From Bin80 sp965209015 (GTDB taxonomy: Bacteria > Bacteroidota > Rhodothermia > Rhodothermales > Bin80): DNA of 64,000 nt. Location of the stretch: NCBI GenBank assembly GCA_965209015.1, contig OZ242367.1, forward strand, positions 1,364,001 through 1,428,000, given 5' to 3'. The translations under genes were made by a program, and so were the position numbers. Position 1 is the first letter of the stretch, and the number at the start of each line of letters is the position of its first letter. Below are positions 36,194 through 45,721 of this stretch, piece after piece. The notes below the pieces were generated by a model. It had not been told where the DNA came from, searched no databases, and saw only the letters and a program-made list of their open reading frames with translations.

Positions 36194-39151
36194 ATGGCGA
36201 CGACCGCCACAGGAAAAAAATTCAAAAAAGTTCGGTTGCATAAGGTAGCCAAAGAACTTAACCTGACGATTGATACCATAGTCGCTCACCTCAATGAGTT
36301 CGGGCGTTCCGATGCGTTGACAGGGAGTGGAATTAATGCTGCCATCGCAGACGAAGAAGTCTACCTTGATCTCATTGAGCATTTTGCTGAAGACCGAGAG
36401 GGACGTGAGCGAGTGCAAGAGCTCCGTGCAATCCGTGAGTCACAGTTATCTGAGTCTGGAGGAGATTCTGCCCCTGCGAATGCATTCCCCGAGGTGATCC
36501 AACCGACCTTCGATCGTGATGATAGCAAAACGGTTGAAGGTACGGAGATTGATCCCACCCCAGAAGTGGTCCAAGAGACAGAGGTAGCTTCAGAGCCGGA
36601 TTCCTCCCCTGTACCTGAGTCTGATGACTCAACTCGGGAAGAGACCGAGCCGACCGAGGAACTTGATACGACCTCAGGCCCAGTTCCCAGCCCTGAAAGC
36701 CCAGAGCTCGAGCATGAGGAGATTTCTCCAAGTTCCGAATCGGGGGACGTAGTCTCGCCCGATCCAGAATCTGCAGATTCTGAGACTCAAGAAGCTGCGG
36801 CGATTAAGTTGAAAGCCAAAGAAGAGGTCCTGCCTGAGGAAGAATCGTTATTGGTTACCGAAGATACCAATACGATACCAGATACAGAAGAACCAGAGAT
36901 AGAGCCCGTTCATGAACCAGAGGGTTTGCCCATAGAAGAGAATGAGCAAGAGGTTGAGCTCGCTGTCCCTGAGGATGATCTGTCGGCTGAAGATGTTGAT
37001 CTTGAACCTGAAGATGCCTCTGATGAGGTGATATCTGCCGATAGATACAAGTTGCAAGGGACAAAGATACTTGGAAAGATTGATCTAGATACTGTGGAGG
37101 GAAAAGGAGAGCCAGGTATTAAACGTAGAAGAAAGCGAAAACGAAAGAAGGTCTCCGCTTCAAAGCCCGCCCCCAAAGTACCTGAGAAGTCAGTCGACAA
37201 ACCTTCTCCACCAAAGCGCAAGCGTAAACGCAAGGCCCAAGTAGAATCTGAAGAGATCAGCCAGTCTGTACAGGAGACGTTGCTCTCCATTGATCAGAGT
37301 ACGATGCGGGTACGGCAGCGTCGGCGTAGAGCACGTCGTCAGCAACGGGCGGAAGAGAGGCTGAATGTACAGATTGAGCAAGAAGAGAAAGAACGTCTGT
37401 TACGGGTAACTGAGTTTGTTTCCACTGGGGAATTGGCAGACTTGATGGGGACGCCTGTCACGGAAGTCATTAGTATGCTCTTGAGTTCGGGGATGATGGT
37501 TTCAATCAATCAGCGACTGGATGCCGATACGATCGCGTACGTGGCAGATGAATTTGACTTCAAGGTAGAGTTCATTACCGAGTTCGGGTCCGATGACATT
37601 GAGGAGATTGAGGATGATCCCCAACAACTGATCTCCAGAGCGCCCGTCGTGACGGTCATGGGACATGTAGATCATGGGAAAACTTCCCTTCTTGATTATG
37701 TGCGCAGTGCAAGTGTTGCGGCCGGGGAATCGGGAGGCATTACGCAGCATATAGGTGCCTACAAGGTCGCATTGGAAGATAATCGCATTGTTACATTCCT
37801 TGATACTCCAGGCCATGAAGCCTTTACGGCGATGCGAGCTCGTGGTGCAAAAGTCACCGATGTCGTGATTTTGGTTGTTGCTGCGAACGATTCTGTTATG
37901 CCGCAGACGATTGAAGCCATCAATCATGCTAAGGCAGCAGATGTTGCCCTGATCATTGCAATCAACAAGATTGACCTGGAGCAGGCTGATGTACAGCGCG
38001 TCATGAATGAGCTCTCCGATCATGGGGTCTTAGTTGAACAATATGGTGGAAAGGTACAGTGTGCATTCGTTTCTGCAAAGACGGGGGAGGGAATTGATGA
38101 CCTTCTGGAAAAAGTTCTTTTGGAAGCCGATCTGTTAGAGTTGAAGGGGAACCCGAAACGCCATGCACAGGGAATTGTGATTGAAAGTCGGCTGGATCGC
38201 GGGCGAGGAAATGTCGCCACGGTTCTCATTCAAAACGGAACCCTTAAAGTTGGTGATGCATTTGTAGCTGGGATCTATGGGGGGCGGGTTCGAGCAATGT
38301 TTGACGAAGGAGATAATCGAATTAAATCTGTTGGACCAAGTGAGCCTGCCCTAGTGCTTGGGCTTCCTGGCCAACCAACGGTTGGAGATCAGCTGTCTGG
38401 GCTAGAAGATGAATCAGAAGCACGAGAGATCGCCCAGCGGCGCCAACAGATATGGCGGGAACAGAAGATGAGGCAGTACAAACATGTGCGACTTGAAGAT
38501 ATCGGACGTAGAATGGCATTGGGTGACTTCAATGAATTAAACCTCATCATTAAAGCGGATGTAGGCGGTTCTGTGGAAGCGATCAATGACTCGCTACACA
38601 AAATCTCTACGGAAGAGGTAGCAGTCAATATTATCCATGCAGGTGTGGGTGCAATCACCGAAAGTGATGTAATGCTCGCTTCCGCATCAGATGCGGTAAT
38701 CATTGGATTCCAAGTTCGTCCCACTGCCGGAGCTCGTGCTGCCTCTGAACGCGAAGAAATTGATATTCGGACATATTCAATTATCTATGATGCGATTGAA
38801 GATGTTCGCGATGCATTGGAAGGATTACTTACTCCCGAAGAGACCGAAAAGATCACCGGTGTCGCAGAGGTTCGCGAAGTCTTCAAGGTTCCCAAAATTG
38901 GATCCGTTGGGGGCTGTTATGTATCTGAGGGTCGGATCCGCCGGAGCGATACTATTCATCTTCTGCGTGAGGGAATTGTAATATACAAAGGGAATCTGGC
39001 ATCTCTCCGACGATTCAAAAACGATGTACGGGAGGTCCTCTCAGGTTATGAATGTGGGATTGGAGTTGAGAACTATAATGATATAAAGGTCGGGGACCAA
39101 ATTGAGGCCTTTGAAATGGTGCAAACCAAGCGCACGCTTGAGGTTTCATAG
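36194..39151 (+). CDS. infB: translation initiation factor IF-2
   Basis: GTPase that brings initiator tRNA to the 30S subunit. 985 residues. IF2_N domain at about 14-60 (VRLHKVAKELNLTIDTIVAH); a long linker at about 85-370, first acidic and Pro/Ser/Glu-rich, then very basic (KRRRKRKRKKVS); a second IF2_N-like segment (VSTGELADLMGTPVTEVISM). The G domain starts at about 487 with VVTVMGHVDHGKTSLLDYV, FLDTPGHEAF and INKIDLEQAD, followed by domains II-IV ending at a normal C terminus. The linker is longer than in compact IF2s, as is common in this phylum. Confidence 0.95.
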   Translation: MATTATGKKFKKVRLHKVAKELNLTIDTIVAHLNEFGRSDALTGSGINAAIADEEVYLDLIEHFAEDREGRERVQELRAIRESQLSESGGDSAPANAFPEVIQPTFDRDDSKTVEGTEIDPTPEVVQETEVASEPDSSPVPESDDSTREETEPTEELDTTSGPVPSPESPELEHEEISPSSESGDVVSPDPESADSETQEAAAIKLKAKEEVLPEEESLLVTEDTNTIPDTEEPEIEPVHEPEGLPIEENEQEVELAVPEDDLSAEDVDLEPEDASDEVISADRYKLQGTKILGKIDLDTVEGKGEPGIKRRRKRKRKKVSASKPAPKVPEKSVDKPSPPKRKRKRKAQVESEEISQSVQETLLSIDQSTMRVRQRRRRARRQQRAEERLNVQIEQEEKERLLRVTEFVSTGELADLMGTPVTEVISMLLSSGMMVSINQRLDADTIAYVADEFDFKVEFITEFGSDDIEEIEDDPQQLISRAPVVTVMGHVDHGKTSLLDYVRSASVAAGESGGITQHIGAYKVALEDNRIVTFLDTPGHEAFTAMRARGAKVTDVVILVVAANDSVMPQTIEAINHAKAADVALIIAINKIDLEQADVQRVMNELSDHGVLVEQYGGKVQCAFVSAKTGEGIDDLLEKVLLEADLLELKGNPKRHAQGIVIESRLDRGRGNVATVLIQNGTLKVGDAFVAGIYGGRVRAMFDEGDNRIKSVGPSEPALVLGLPGQPTVGDQLSGLEDESEAREIAQRRQQIWREQKMRQYKHVRLEDIGRRMALGDFNELNLIIKADVGGSVEAINDSLHKISTEEVAVNIIHAGVGAITESDVMLASASDAVIIGFQVRPTAGARAASEREEIDIRTYSIIYDAIEDVRDALEGLLTPEETEKITGVAEVREVFKVPKIGSVGGCYVSEGRIRRSDTIHLLREGIVIYKGNLASLRRFKNDVREVLSGYECGIGVENYNDIKVGDQIEAFEMVQTKRTLEVS

Positions 39152-39156
39152 AATCA

Positions 39157-39513
39157 ATGAATGTACGAACGCAACGCGTTGCCAAGTTGATGCACCGCGA
39201 GATTGCGGATGTACTAGCACGCGAATTCCCTGACGGATCCATGGTAACCGTGACAGGAACTCGAGTAACCTGCGATCTTTCCATCGTTTATGTAGATCTG
39301 AGCATTATGCTCGATTCAGCTGAGGAGCGTCAAAAAATGTTCGACACACTTGTGGCTCAGGCTCCAAACGTCCGAAAAAATCTCGCCCAAAGAATCCGTC
39401 ATCAAGTGAAGGCGATTCCAGATCTAAGATTTTTTCTGGATAACTCTCAAGAGCATATCCGACGGATTGATGCACTGTTTGATCAAATCAACAATCAGGA
39501 TCGTCATGTATGA
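39157..39513 (+). CDS. rbfA: ribosome-binding factor A
   Basis: 118-residue KH-like protein needed for late 16S rRNA processing and 30S maturation. It starts with VRTQRVAKLMHREIADVLA and carries the central VTCDLSIVYVDLSIM strand and the RHQVKAIPDLRFFLDNSQEH block, both family features. Begins 5 bases after infB, its normal neighbour. Confidence 0.93.
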   Translation: MNVRTQRVAKLMHREIADVLAREFPDGSMVTVTGTRVTCDLSIVYVDLSIMLDSAEERQKMFDTLVAQAPNVRKNLAQRIRHQVKAIPDLRFFLDNSQEHIRRIDALFDQINNQDRHV

Positions 39514-39637
39514 CCATCTCACAGGAAACTGGATAGAGGACATAGGTACCTAAGAGTTGAGGAATGAACACAGCATCACTGTGCAGATCAACGATGCATG
39601 CATCAAAAAGAAAACCATCAAATCGCCTACGTAAGGG

Positions 39638-40387
39638 ATGACTGGAATGTTGGGCCAAGTTGATCAAGAAAAGCGAGTAACAGTTCTGGATCAGTCAATT
39701 CATGAGAATGTGAGGTGTATAGAGGATATTCTTGGATCAGCATTCTTGGTGGATAAGCCGAGTGGATGCACATCCTACGATATCATCAGGAGAGTCAAGA
39801 GGTACTTTCCTAGGTCAACCAAGATAGGACATACTGGAACGCTGGATCCACTGGCAACGGGATTGTTGATCTTGCTCTTCGGTAAGGCAACCAAGGCTCA
39901 GTTACGATTTCTTAGTCTTCCGAAGACATATCTCGGCACGATACGTCTTGGGGAAACCACTGCTTCCATGGATTCAGAAACCGAGGTTCTCAAACGAAAA
40001 AAAACTGATCAGCTATCCGAAGAACAAATTGAAGCGGCATGTACAGCATATAAAGGAGTCATTGAACAGATTCCCCCGATGTATTCCGCTATCAAGGTAA
40101 ATGGGGAACGCCTATATAAAAAGGCAAGGAGGGGAGAATCAATTCAGTGCCGCCCGAATACTGTCACTATTCACAGCTTTGAAGTGTTATGCATTAAGGA
40201 TGCAGACGTCAACTTTCGCGTCCAATGTAGTAAGGGTACATACGTTAGGGTTTTAGCACATGATGTTGGCCAGCGTTTAGGTGTGGGTGGACATCTGACT
40301 CGGTTACGCCGAACCGCCATTGGGGATTATCAGGTTGACCGGGCCCTTAAAATTGAAGCATTGATTGCTATTCTGAGAAGCCTATGA
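39638..40387 (+). CDS. truB: tRNA pseudouridine-55 synthase TruB
   Basis: Makes pseudouridine 55 in the T loop of tRNAs. The core starts at FLVDKPSGCTSYDIIRRV and the catalytic Asp lies in HTGTLDPLATGLL; PPMYSAIKVNGERLYKKAR and the C-terminal CSKGTYVRVLAHDVG are also typical. The frame from ATG 39638 has about 35 residues more than usual before the core; a start at a later GTG (near 39709) would remove most of this. The gene overlaps ribF by four bases (ATGA). Confidence 0.93.
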   Translation: MTGMLGQVDQEKRVTVLDQSIHENVRCIEDILGSAFLVDKPSGCTSYDIIRRVKRYFPRSTKIGHTGTLDPLATGLLILLFGKATKAQLRFLSLPKTYLGTIRLGETTASMDSETEVLKRKKTDQLSEEQIEAACTAYKGVIEQIPPMYSAIKVNGERLYKKARRGESIQCRPNTVTIHSFEVLCIKDADVNFRVQCSKGTYVRVLAHDVGQRLGVGGHLTRLRRTAIGDYQVDRALKIEALIAILRSL

Positions 40388-41319
40388 TCCTTGAGCATGG
40401 GCTAGGTGCCGTAATCAGGCGAACAGATAGTATTGTAACTGTTGGTACGTTTGACGGAGTCCATCTGGGCCATCAAGTGATCATCTCGGATCTTATTCAC
40501 CGAGCGAAAAATTCAAATGGATTAAGCACTCTGATTACATTTGATCCACATCCGCGTGAAGTTCTCCAGAATCAGTCTCTTTCTAAATTGACTACGATTG
40601 AAGAGCGGGCGGCGATTTTGTCCTCTCTTGGGCTGGGGAGGATGGTCATACTGCCATTTTCAGATGACTTCTCCAAACTGAGTGCTGAACACTTTGTGAC
40701 TGAGTTGCTTGTACGATCCATAGGAATTCAGACAGTTGTTGTGGGGCATGACCATCAGTTCGGTAAGGATCGAAAAGGTGATGTTAATCTGCTGATATCT
40801 ATGGGTGAGCAATATAACTTTGATGTGAGAGTTGTTCAGCCGTATTTAGTAGGTAATCAGGTAGTTTCTTCTCGAAAAGTTCGCACTATTTTGCAGGAAG
40901 ATGGCAATGTATCACTTGCTTCCGAACTACTCTCGCGTCCGTACTCTATCACAGGTGAAGTGATTCATGGGGATTCACGAGGGCGGGAATTAGGTTATCC
41001 AACTGCAAATTTAGCTCTGGCAGATCCCAACAAGGTCGTCCCATTAAATGGAATTTATGCTGTGAGCGTTCAGTTAGCGGATACTGTTCACGGTGGGATA
41101 ATGAGCATTGGAACGCGTCCAGCAATCAAGGATAGTCAAGGTATACATTTGGAAGTGCATATACTAGATTTTGATGATAACATTTATGGGAAAAATTTGA
41201 CAGTCCATTTTCATGATAGGATTCGAGATGAGCAAAACTTTGATTCAATGCAACAACTCCAAGCTGCTATGCGGCAGGACGAACTTGATTGCAGGAAAAT
41301 GTTGGAACACGATCAATGA
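40384..41319 (+). CDS. ribF: bifunctional riboflavin kinase / FAD synthetase
   Basis: Makes FMN from riboflavin and FAD from FMN. 311 residues, normal length. N-terminal adenylyltransferase domain with VGTFDGVHLGHQVII and VVGHDHQFGKDRKGD; C-terminal kinase domain with RGRELGYPTANLAL and later LEVHILDFDDNIYGK. Start in an ATGA overlap with truB. Confidence 0.94.
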   Translation: MILEHGLGAVIRRTDSIVTVGTFDGVHLGHQVIISDLIHRAKNSNGLSTLITFDPHPREVLQNQSLSKLTTIEERAAILSSLGLGRMVILPFSDDFSKLSAEHFVTELLVRSIGIQTVVVGHDHQFGKDRKGDVNLLISMGEQYNFDVRVVQPYLVGNQVVSSRKVRTILQEDGNVSLASELLSRPYSITGEVIHGDSRGRELGYPTANLALADPNKVVPLNGIYAVSVQLADTVHGGIMSIGTRPAIKDSQGIHLEVHILDFDDNIYGKNLTVHFHDRIRDEQNFDSMQQLQAAMRQDELDCRKMLEHDQ

Positions 41320-41365
41320 CACAGGGTATCAAGGGTTGATTCGTTCTGGCCTCCCGAAAAACTTG

Positions 41366-41388
41366 CACCGCAACTGACCTAGGCGGTG
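41366..41388 (+). promoter_or_regulatory. hairpin in the rpsO leader
   Basis: CACCGC (41366-41371) and GCGGTG (41383-41388) form a perfect six-pair stem 51 bases before the rpsO start. S15 controls its own translation through leader structures in several bacteria, so this is a candidate site, but no conserved S15-binding detail was identified. Confidence 0.4.
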
Positions 41389-41439
41389 GGCACTTGGCAG
41401 GAACGCGATCTCATTAGGTCAAGTCTATTTTACTATTGA

Positions 41440-41706
41440 ATGATAACGAAGGAACAAACACAATATCTTGCCGAAAAGTATGGCAGTAGCTCCTCGGATA
41501 CGGGGGCCGCAGAGGTACAGATTGCAATTTTTTCTGAACGGATCCGCCACCTGACACAACATCTGAAGAGCAACCGTAAAGATCATGCAACGCGTCGCGG
41601 ACTCCTGAAGCTGGTTGGCAAGCGTCGTAGAATGCTCAACTATTTAATGGATAAGGATATTGAGCGTTATCGGAATATCACCAAAGCGTTAGAGTTGCGC
41701 AAGTAA
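41440..41706 (+). CDS. rpsO: 30S ribosomal protein S15
   Basis: 88 residues, the normal S15 length. Typical blocks: YGSSSSDTGAAEVQIAIFSE, HLKSNRKDHATRRGLLKLVG and RRRMLNYLMDKDIERY. S15 binds the central domain of 16S rRNA early in 30S assembly. It precedes pnp, the widespread rpsO-pnp arrangement, with a hairpin in the gap. Confidence 0.96.
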   Translation: MITKEQTQYLAEKYGSSSSDTGAAEVQIAIFSERIRHLTQHLKSNRKDHATRRGLLKLVGKRRRMLNYLMDKDIERYRNITKALELRK

Positions 41707-41720
41707 GCAGCACTCTCTTT

Positions 41721-41742
41721 GGGCATCATGATTGAGATGCCC
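41721..41742 (+). promoter_or_regulatory. rpsO-pnp intergenic hairpin
   Basis: GGGCATC (41721-41727) and GATGCCC (41736-41742) form a perfect seven-pair stem with an eight-base loop. No T run follows, so it is not a simple terminator. In other bacteria hairpins in this gap are processed by RNase III and allow PNPase to control its own mRNA; a similar role is possible here. Confidence 0.5.
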
Positions 41743-41768
41743 TGGAAACGCAAATATAATGAGGTTAA

Positions 41769-44000
41769 ATGACCCCTAAAGCAATAACAGCGCAAGTAGA
41801 GTATGCGCCCAGGAAAATAATATCGTTAGAAACCGGTCGACTGGCCAAACAGGCCGGAGGTGCGGTTGTCGTGCGTACGGGAGACACAATGGTCATGGCT
41901 ACCGCCGTTGTCTCTGACACGGCCCGTTCAGGGCAAAGCTTTTTTCCGCTCACAGTGGATTACCGAGAAAAATTTTCCTCCGGTGGTAAGATCCCTGGTG
42001 GATTCATTAAACGTGAGGGACGATTGAATGATAAAGAGATTCTGACTTCCCGCTTAGTTGATCGAGCAATTCGTCCACTTTTTCCCGATGGATTCCGGAA
42101 TGAAGTCCAGTTGATTGGATCGGTGATTTCTGCAGACACTGAAAATGATGGAGACATGCTATTCGGTGTCGGGGCTTCTGCTGCACTCTTATTATCTGGA
42201 TCTCCCTTTGATGGACCGGTCGCTGAGGTTCGCGTGGGGCGCATTGACCAAAATTTTGTCGTGAATCCAACGAAAGATGAATTGGACTCCAGTGACTTCA
42301 ATCTTGTGGTGGCCGGCAAGATGGATGCGATCATGATGGTTGAAGGTGAGATGGAAGAGTCTTCTGAGGAGGATGTAGTTGAAGCTCTATCCATTGCCCA
42401 TACAGCAATCAAAAAGCTTTGTCAGGCACAACTGGACCTACGCAACCAGTTTGAAGTGGACAGAGCACCGATTGAGTCAATGACCTATGAGGTGGACTCC
42501 CCTGATCCTGAAATAGTTCGCCGAGTGCGTGAACTACTTCAGAGCAAACTGGAATCCCATATTCGGGCTCCTTACGATAAGAAGAAATTTTATGGTGGGA
42601 TTCGAGATATGGTTGGGGAAGCTGTTGAACTCATTGCGGCAGACTTCCCCGAAGCAGGAGATCAGATCAATACACAGATTCACTCGGCCGCAGATGTTGT
42701 TTCCCGTGAAGTAATGCGTGAAATGGTCTTGGCCGATCATAGGCGAATTGATGGACGGGATCCAACTTCTGTACGTCCGATCTGGTGTCAGGCGGGTTAC
42801 TTGCCTCGGGTGCATGGATCTTCAATCTTTACTCGTGGAGAGACTCAGGTAATGGCCTCCGTTACGCTCGGAACCACACGTGATCAGCAGGCGGTGGATC
42901 AAGTTTTTGACCAACAGGACAAGCATTTCTTCCTTCATTACGAGTTTCCTCCGTTCTCTACTGGAGAGGTCAAGTTTCTCCGTGGCGCAAGTCGCCGGGA
43001 AATTGGACACGGTTATCTTGCTGAACGAGCTTTACAGTCCATGATCCCTGATGAAGAGGAGTTTCCCTACACGATACGTGTCAATGCGGATGTGTTAGAA
43101 TCAAATGGATCTTCCTCCATGGCCAGTGTTTGCTCTGGTAGCCTTGCTCTCATGGATGCCGGTGTACCTATCCGAAAGGCTGTGGCAGGTGTTGCAATGG
43201 GAATGATTGCCGATGAAACTCGTCATGTTGTTCTTACGGATATTTTAGGGACCGAAGATCATTTGGGTGACATGGATTTCAAAGTCACGGGGACATGTGA
43301 CGGAATTACGGCATGCCAGATGGATATTAAGATCAGTGGTCTGTCCAGAGATCTCATGCTTCAGGCATTACAACAAGCTCGGGAGGCTCGGTTGCACATC
43401 CTTGACATCATGGATGAAACGCTTGACAAGCCCCGCGAAAATATGTCTCCCCATGCTCCCAGATTGACACAAATCACGATTGATAGCGAATTGATTGGGG
43501 CTGTGATTGGCCCAGGAGGTAAGGTAGTCCGGGGAATTCAGGCAGATACTGGTGTAGTAATTGAAGTTGAAGAGAAAGATAACCTAGGATATGTAACGAT
43601 TGCTGGTTCGGATGAAACCTCGGTCAACGAAGCGATCGAGATCATTCGATCGCTGGTTACTACTCCAGAAGTGGGAGAGGAATATGACGGCATTGTGCGC
43701 AGTATTCTTGATGTTGGTGCTGTCGTAGAAATTCTTCCCGGCAAAGAAGGATTAGTGCATAAGAGTGAGTTGTCCTGGGACTGGGTAGACCATCCTCGTG
43801 ATGCTGTACAGGTGGGAGACAAGCTTAAGGTGAGACTGATGGAAATTCGTGACCGAGGGCGCCTTCGTCTCAGCCATAAAGTAACGCTTCCCCGTCCAGC
43901 ACATATTAAGCGAGGTGATCAATCTTCTCGTGAAGGTCGAGGTAATGGTGGTGGTCATCGAGGTAGAGGAAGACGTTCACGGGCCCCCCGTCGCTCATAG
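41769..44000 (+). CDS. pnp: polyribonucleotide nucleotidyltransferase (PNPase)
   Basis: Phosphate-dependent 3'-5' exoribonuclease of RNA decay. 743 residues. Two RNase PH domains (first at about 10-225 with FFPLTVDYREKFSSGGKIPG; second at about 320-550 with TRGETQVMASVTLG and HYEFPPFSTGE), separated by the helical domain; KH domain about 568-628 (ELIGAVIGPGGKVVRGIQ); S1 domain about 637-705; then a Gly/Arg-rich tail. Follows rpsO. Confidence 0.96.
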   Translation: MTPKAITAQVEYAPRKIISLETGRLAKQAGGAVVVRTGDTMVMATAVVSDTARSGQSFFPLTVDYREKFSSGGKIPGGFIKREGRLNDKEILTSRLVDRAIRPLFPDGFRNEVQLIGSVISADTENDGDMLFGVGASAALLLSGSPFDGPVAEVRVGRIDQNFVVNPTKDELDSSDFNLVVAGKMDAIMMVEGEMEESSEEDVVEALSIAHTAIKKLCQAQLDLRNQFEVDRAPIESMTYEVDSPDPEIVRRVRELLQSKLESHIRAPYDKKKFYGGIRDMVGEAVELIAADFPEAGDQINTQIHSAADVVSREVMREMVLADHRRIDGRDPTSVRPIWCQAGYLPRVHGSSIFTRGETQVMASVTLGTTRDQQAVDQVFDQQDKHFFLHYEFPPFSTGEVKFLRGASRREIGHGYLAERALQSMIPDEEEFPYTIRVNADVLESNGSSSMASVCSGSLALMDAGVPIRKAVAGVAMGMIADETRHVVLTDILGTEDHLGDMDFKVTGTCDGITACQMDIKISGLSRDLMLQALQQAREARLHILDIMDETLDKPRENMSPHAPRLTQITIDSELIGAVIGPGGKVVRGIQADTGVVIEVEEKDNLGYVTIAGSDETSVNEAIEIIRSLVTTPEVGEEYDGIVRSILDVGAVVEILPGKEGLVHKSELSWDWVDHPRDAVQVGDKLKVRLMEIRDRGRLRLSHKVTLPRPAHIKRGDQSSREGRGNGGGHRGRGRRSRAPRRS

Positions 44001-44015
44001 TTGAGTTGAAGAGTC

Positions 44016-45248
44016 GTGATTTCCAAAACGACACTCTCCGGTGGTGTCCGCATCCTTAGTGAATCTGTATCCTCGTCACGATCAATTGCGGTAGGTGTAT
44101 GGATTGACTCTGGAAGCCGAAATGATCCAGAGCGATTAGCTGGGATCAGTCACTTTGTTGAGCATGCTGTCTTCAAGGGGACAGCGAAACGTCGGATGCA
44201 TCAAATCGCCAGTCGGATGGAATCAGTTGGCGGATACTTGAATGCATTTACATCCAAGGAGCATACATGCTATTTCGCACGCGCATTGGATTCGCATCTT
44301 GATCGAGGGATTGACTCTACATGTGATCTGGTTGCTTCGCCTGTGTTCCCTGAACAGGAGATAGAAAAAGAGAAAAAAGTTGTTCTGGAAGAGATCAAAA
44401 TGTATGATGATGCTCCAGAAGAATACATTGCGGATCGTTTTGAATCGATCGTTTATCCAGCTCAGGCAATTGGTCGCCCAATTATTGGCTACCCAGAAAC
44501 GGTTTCAAGCTTAAGACGGGAAGACCTCTTCCAGTACGTTTCAAGTCAGTATACCCCAGACCAGATCGTCGTTGCTGCCTCCGGGAATCTGCTCCATGAG
44601 AAGTTGGTAAAGGGTGTCGAAAAAGCATTCACCAATCTTCGATCAACTAGGCGCGAGTCTGACATTGAGCTCGCCAACTCCCCTTATCAGGCAACTGAAT
44701 TATCTCTTACCCGACCGATACATCAGGGACATCTGATTTTGGGACGATCAAGCGTCTCGATTCACTCAAAACATCGGGCTGCATTAGAACTGCTCAACAT
44801 TATTTTGGGAGGAGGGAGTTCAAGTCGATTAAATCAAAGGATCAGAGAGCGTTATGGGTTTTGCTACAACATATACTCATTCTTAAACATGTACTCCGAT
44901 TGCGGAGATTTCGGAATATATTTAGGTCTTGATCCTTCAAAGATTGATCATGCTACTCATCTTATTTTCCGGGAGTTTGATAGTTTAGCTCAGAAACCAG
45001 TTAGTAAGCAAGTCCTCACGCGTGCAAAATGTCAGGCCCGTGGAGGGATTGTACTCGGACTCGAGAGTTTGTCGAATCGGATGACACGTCTGGGAAAACA
45101 GGAATTATACTTTGGTAGAGTGATCCCTATGGACGAGACGATTGAAGAACTGGAAAGGGTTACTGCTAATGACATTCAAACCATCGCAGGAGAGTTTCTC
45201 GCTCAGGATTTCTTCTCCAGAATTTTTCTGACTCCGTCCGTTGAATGA
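44016..45248 (+). CDS. M16 family zinc metallopeptidase (processing-peptidase-like)
   Basis: 410-residue member of the pitrilysin/processing peptidase family. GTG start at 44016, 15 bases after pnp. The inverted zinc motif HFVEH is at residues 46-50 (GISHFVEHAVFKGT), with the third ligand region in EKEKKVVLEEIKMYDDAPEE. The C-terminal half keeps the inactive-domain pattern (ILGGGSSSRLNQRIRERYG). It is commonly found next to pnp in bacteria. Substrate unknown; cytoplasmic by absence of a signal peptide. Confidence 0.9.
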   Translation: MISKTTLSGGVRILSESVSSSRSIAVGVWIDSGSRNDPERLAGISHFVEHAVFKGTAKRRMHQIASRMESVGGYLNAFTSKEHTCYFARALDSHLDRGIDSTCDLVASPVFPEQEIEKEKKVVLEEIKMYDDAPEEYIADRFESIVYPAQAIGRPIIGYPETVSSLRREDLFQYVSSQYTPDQIVVAASGNLLHEKLVKGVEKAFTNLRSTRRESDIELANSPYQATELSLTRPIHQGHLILGRSSVSIHSKHRAALELLNIILGGGSSSRLNQRIRERYGFCYNIYSFLNMYSDCGDFGIYLGLDPSKIDHATHLIFREFDSLAQKPVSKQVLTRAKCQARGGIVLGLESLSNRMTRLGKQELYFGRVIPMDETIEELERVTANDIQTIAGEFLAQDFFSRIFLTPSVE

Positions 45249-45721
45249 GACTTGGATTCTATTGATTTGAGTCCTTACATTCAGATACATGAGCACGCAT
45301 CCCAACGAGGAACCTGCCAGTTGAACAATCAGGTTTCATGGTAGGTGGATCTTTGCACTCCAAGTTGTATTATCCAACGCGTCGTAAAACCCCATACTTT
45401 AATGTGGGGAACTGGCAACAGAATGAGGGTTGAATCTATGTGGCTACCAAGGAAATGTGATGCTGTTGAAGCCGAGGTTTGGAGGCAGAGCAAGGTAGAG
45501 TTAAAAGTTTGGTTCATGAGATAAGTCCATATCCATGGGGGCCTCCGAAATATGCGGCCATCAGTTACAGTCTAATAAGACGCGCTGATTTCGATCAATA
45601 AAGTGCAAAAGTTGAATGCAGACTCGTAGTTCAAGGAAAATTTATTTTTTGAGGCGTGAAATTCCGAACATTTTTCCTTATTATTGCATTTTATTAACGT
45701 AAACTTTATATGAGGTAGATC
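45249..45721. other. intergenic stretch before the SusC gene
   Basis: No convincing gene. Contains a hairpin, CCCCATA/TGTGGGG, at 45390-45409, which on the minus strand would be followed by TTTT. From about 45620 on the sequence is AT-rich and must hold the promoter of the SusC gene; GAGG at 45712-45715 lies just before the start codon. Confidence 0.45.

Noticed and set aside
35900..36418. 172-codon minus-strand frame spanning the nusA-infB junction
   Set aside because: Antisense to two certain genes, with no family likeness.
37502..38023. 173-codon minus-strand frame
   Set aside because: Lies within the conserved G-domain region of infB on the opposite strand; not a plausible protein.
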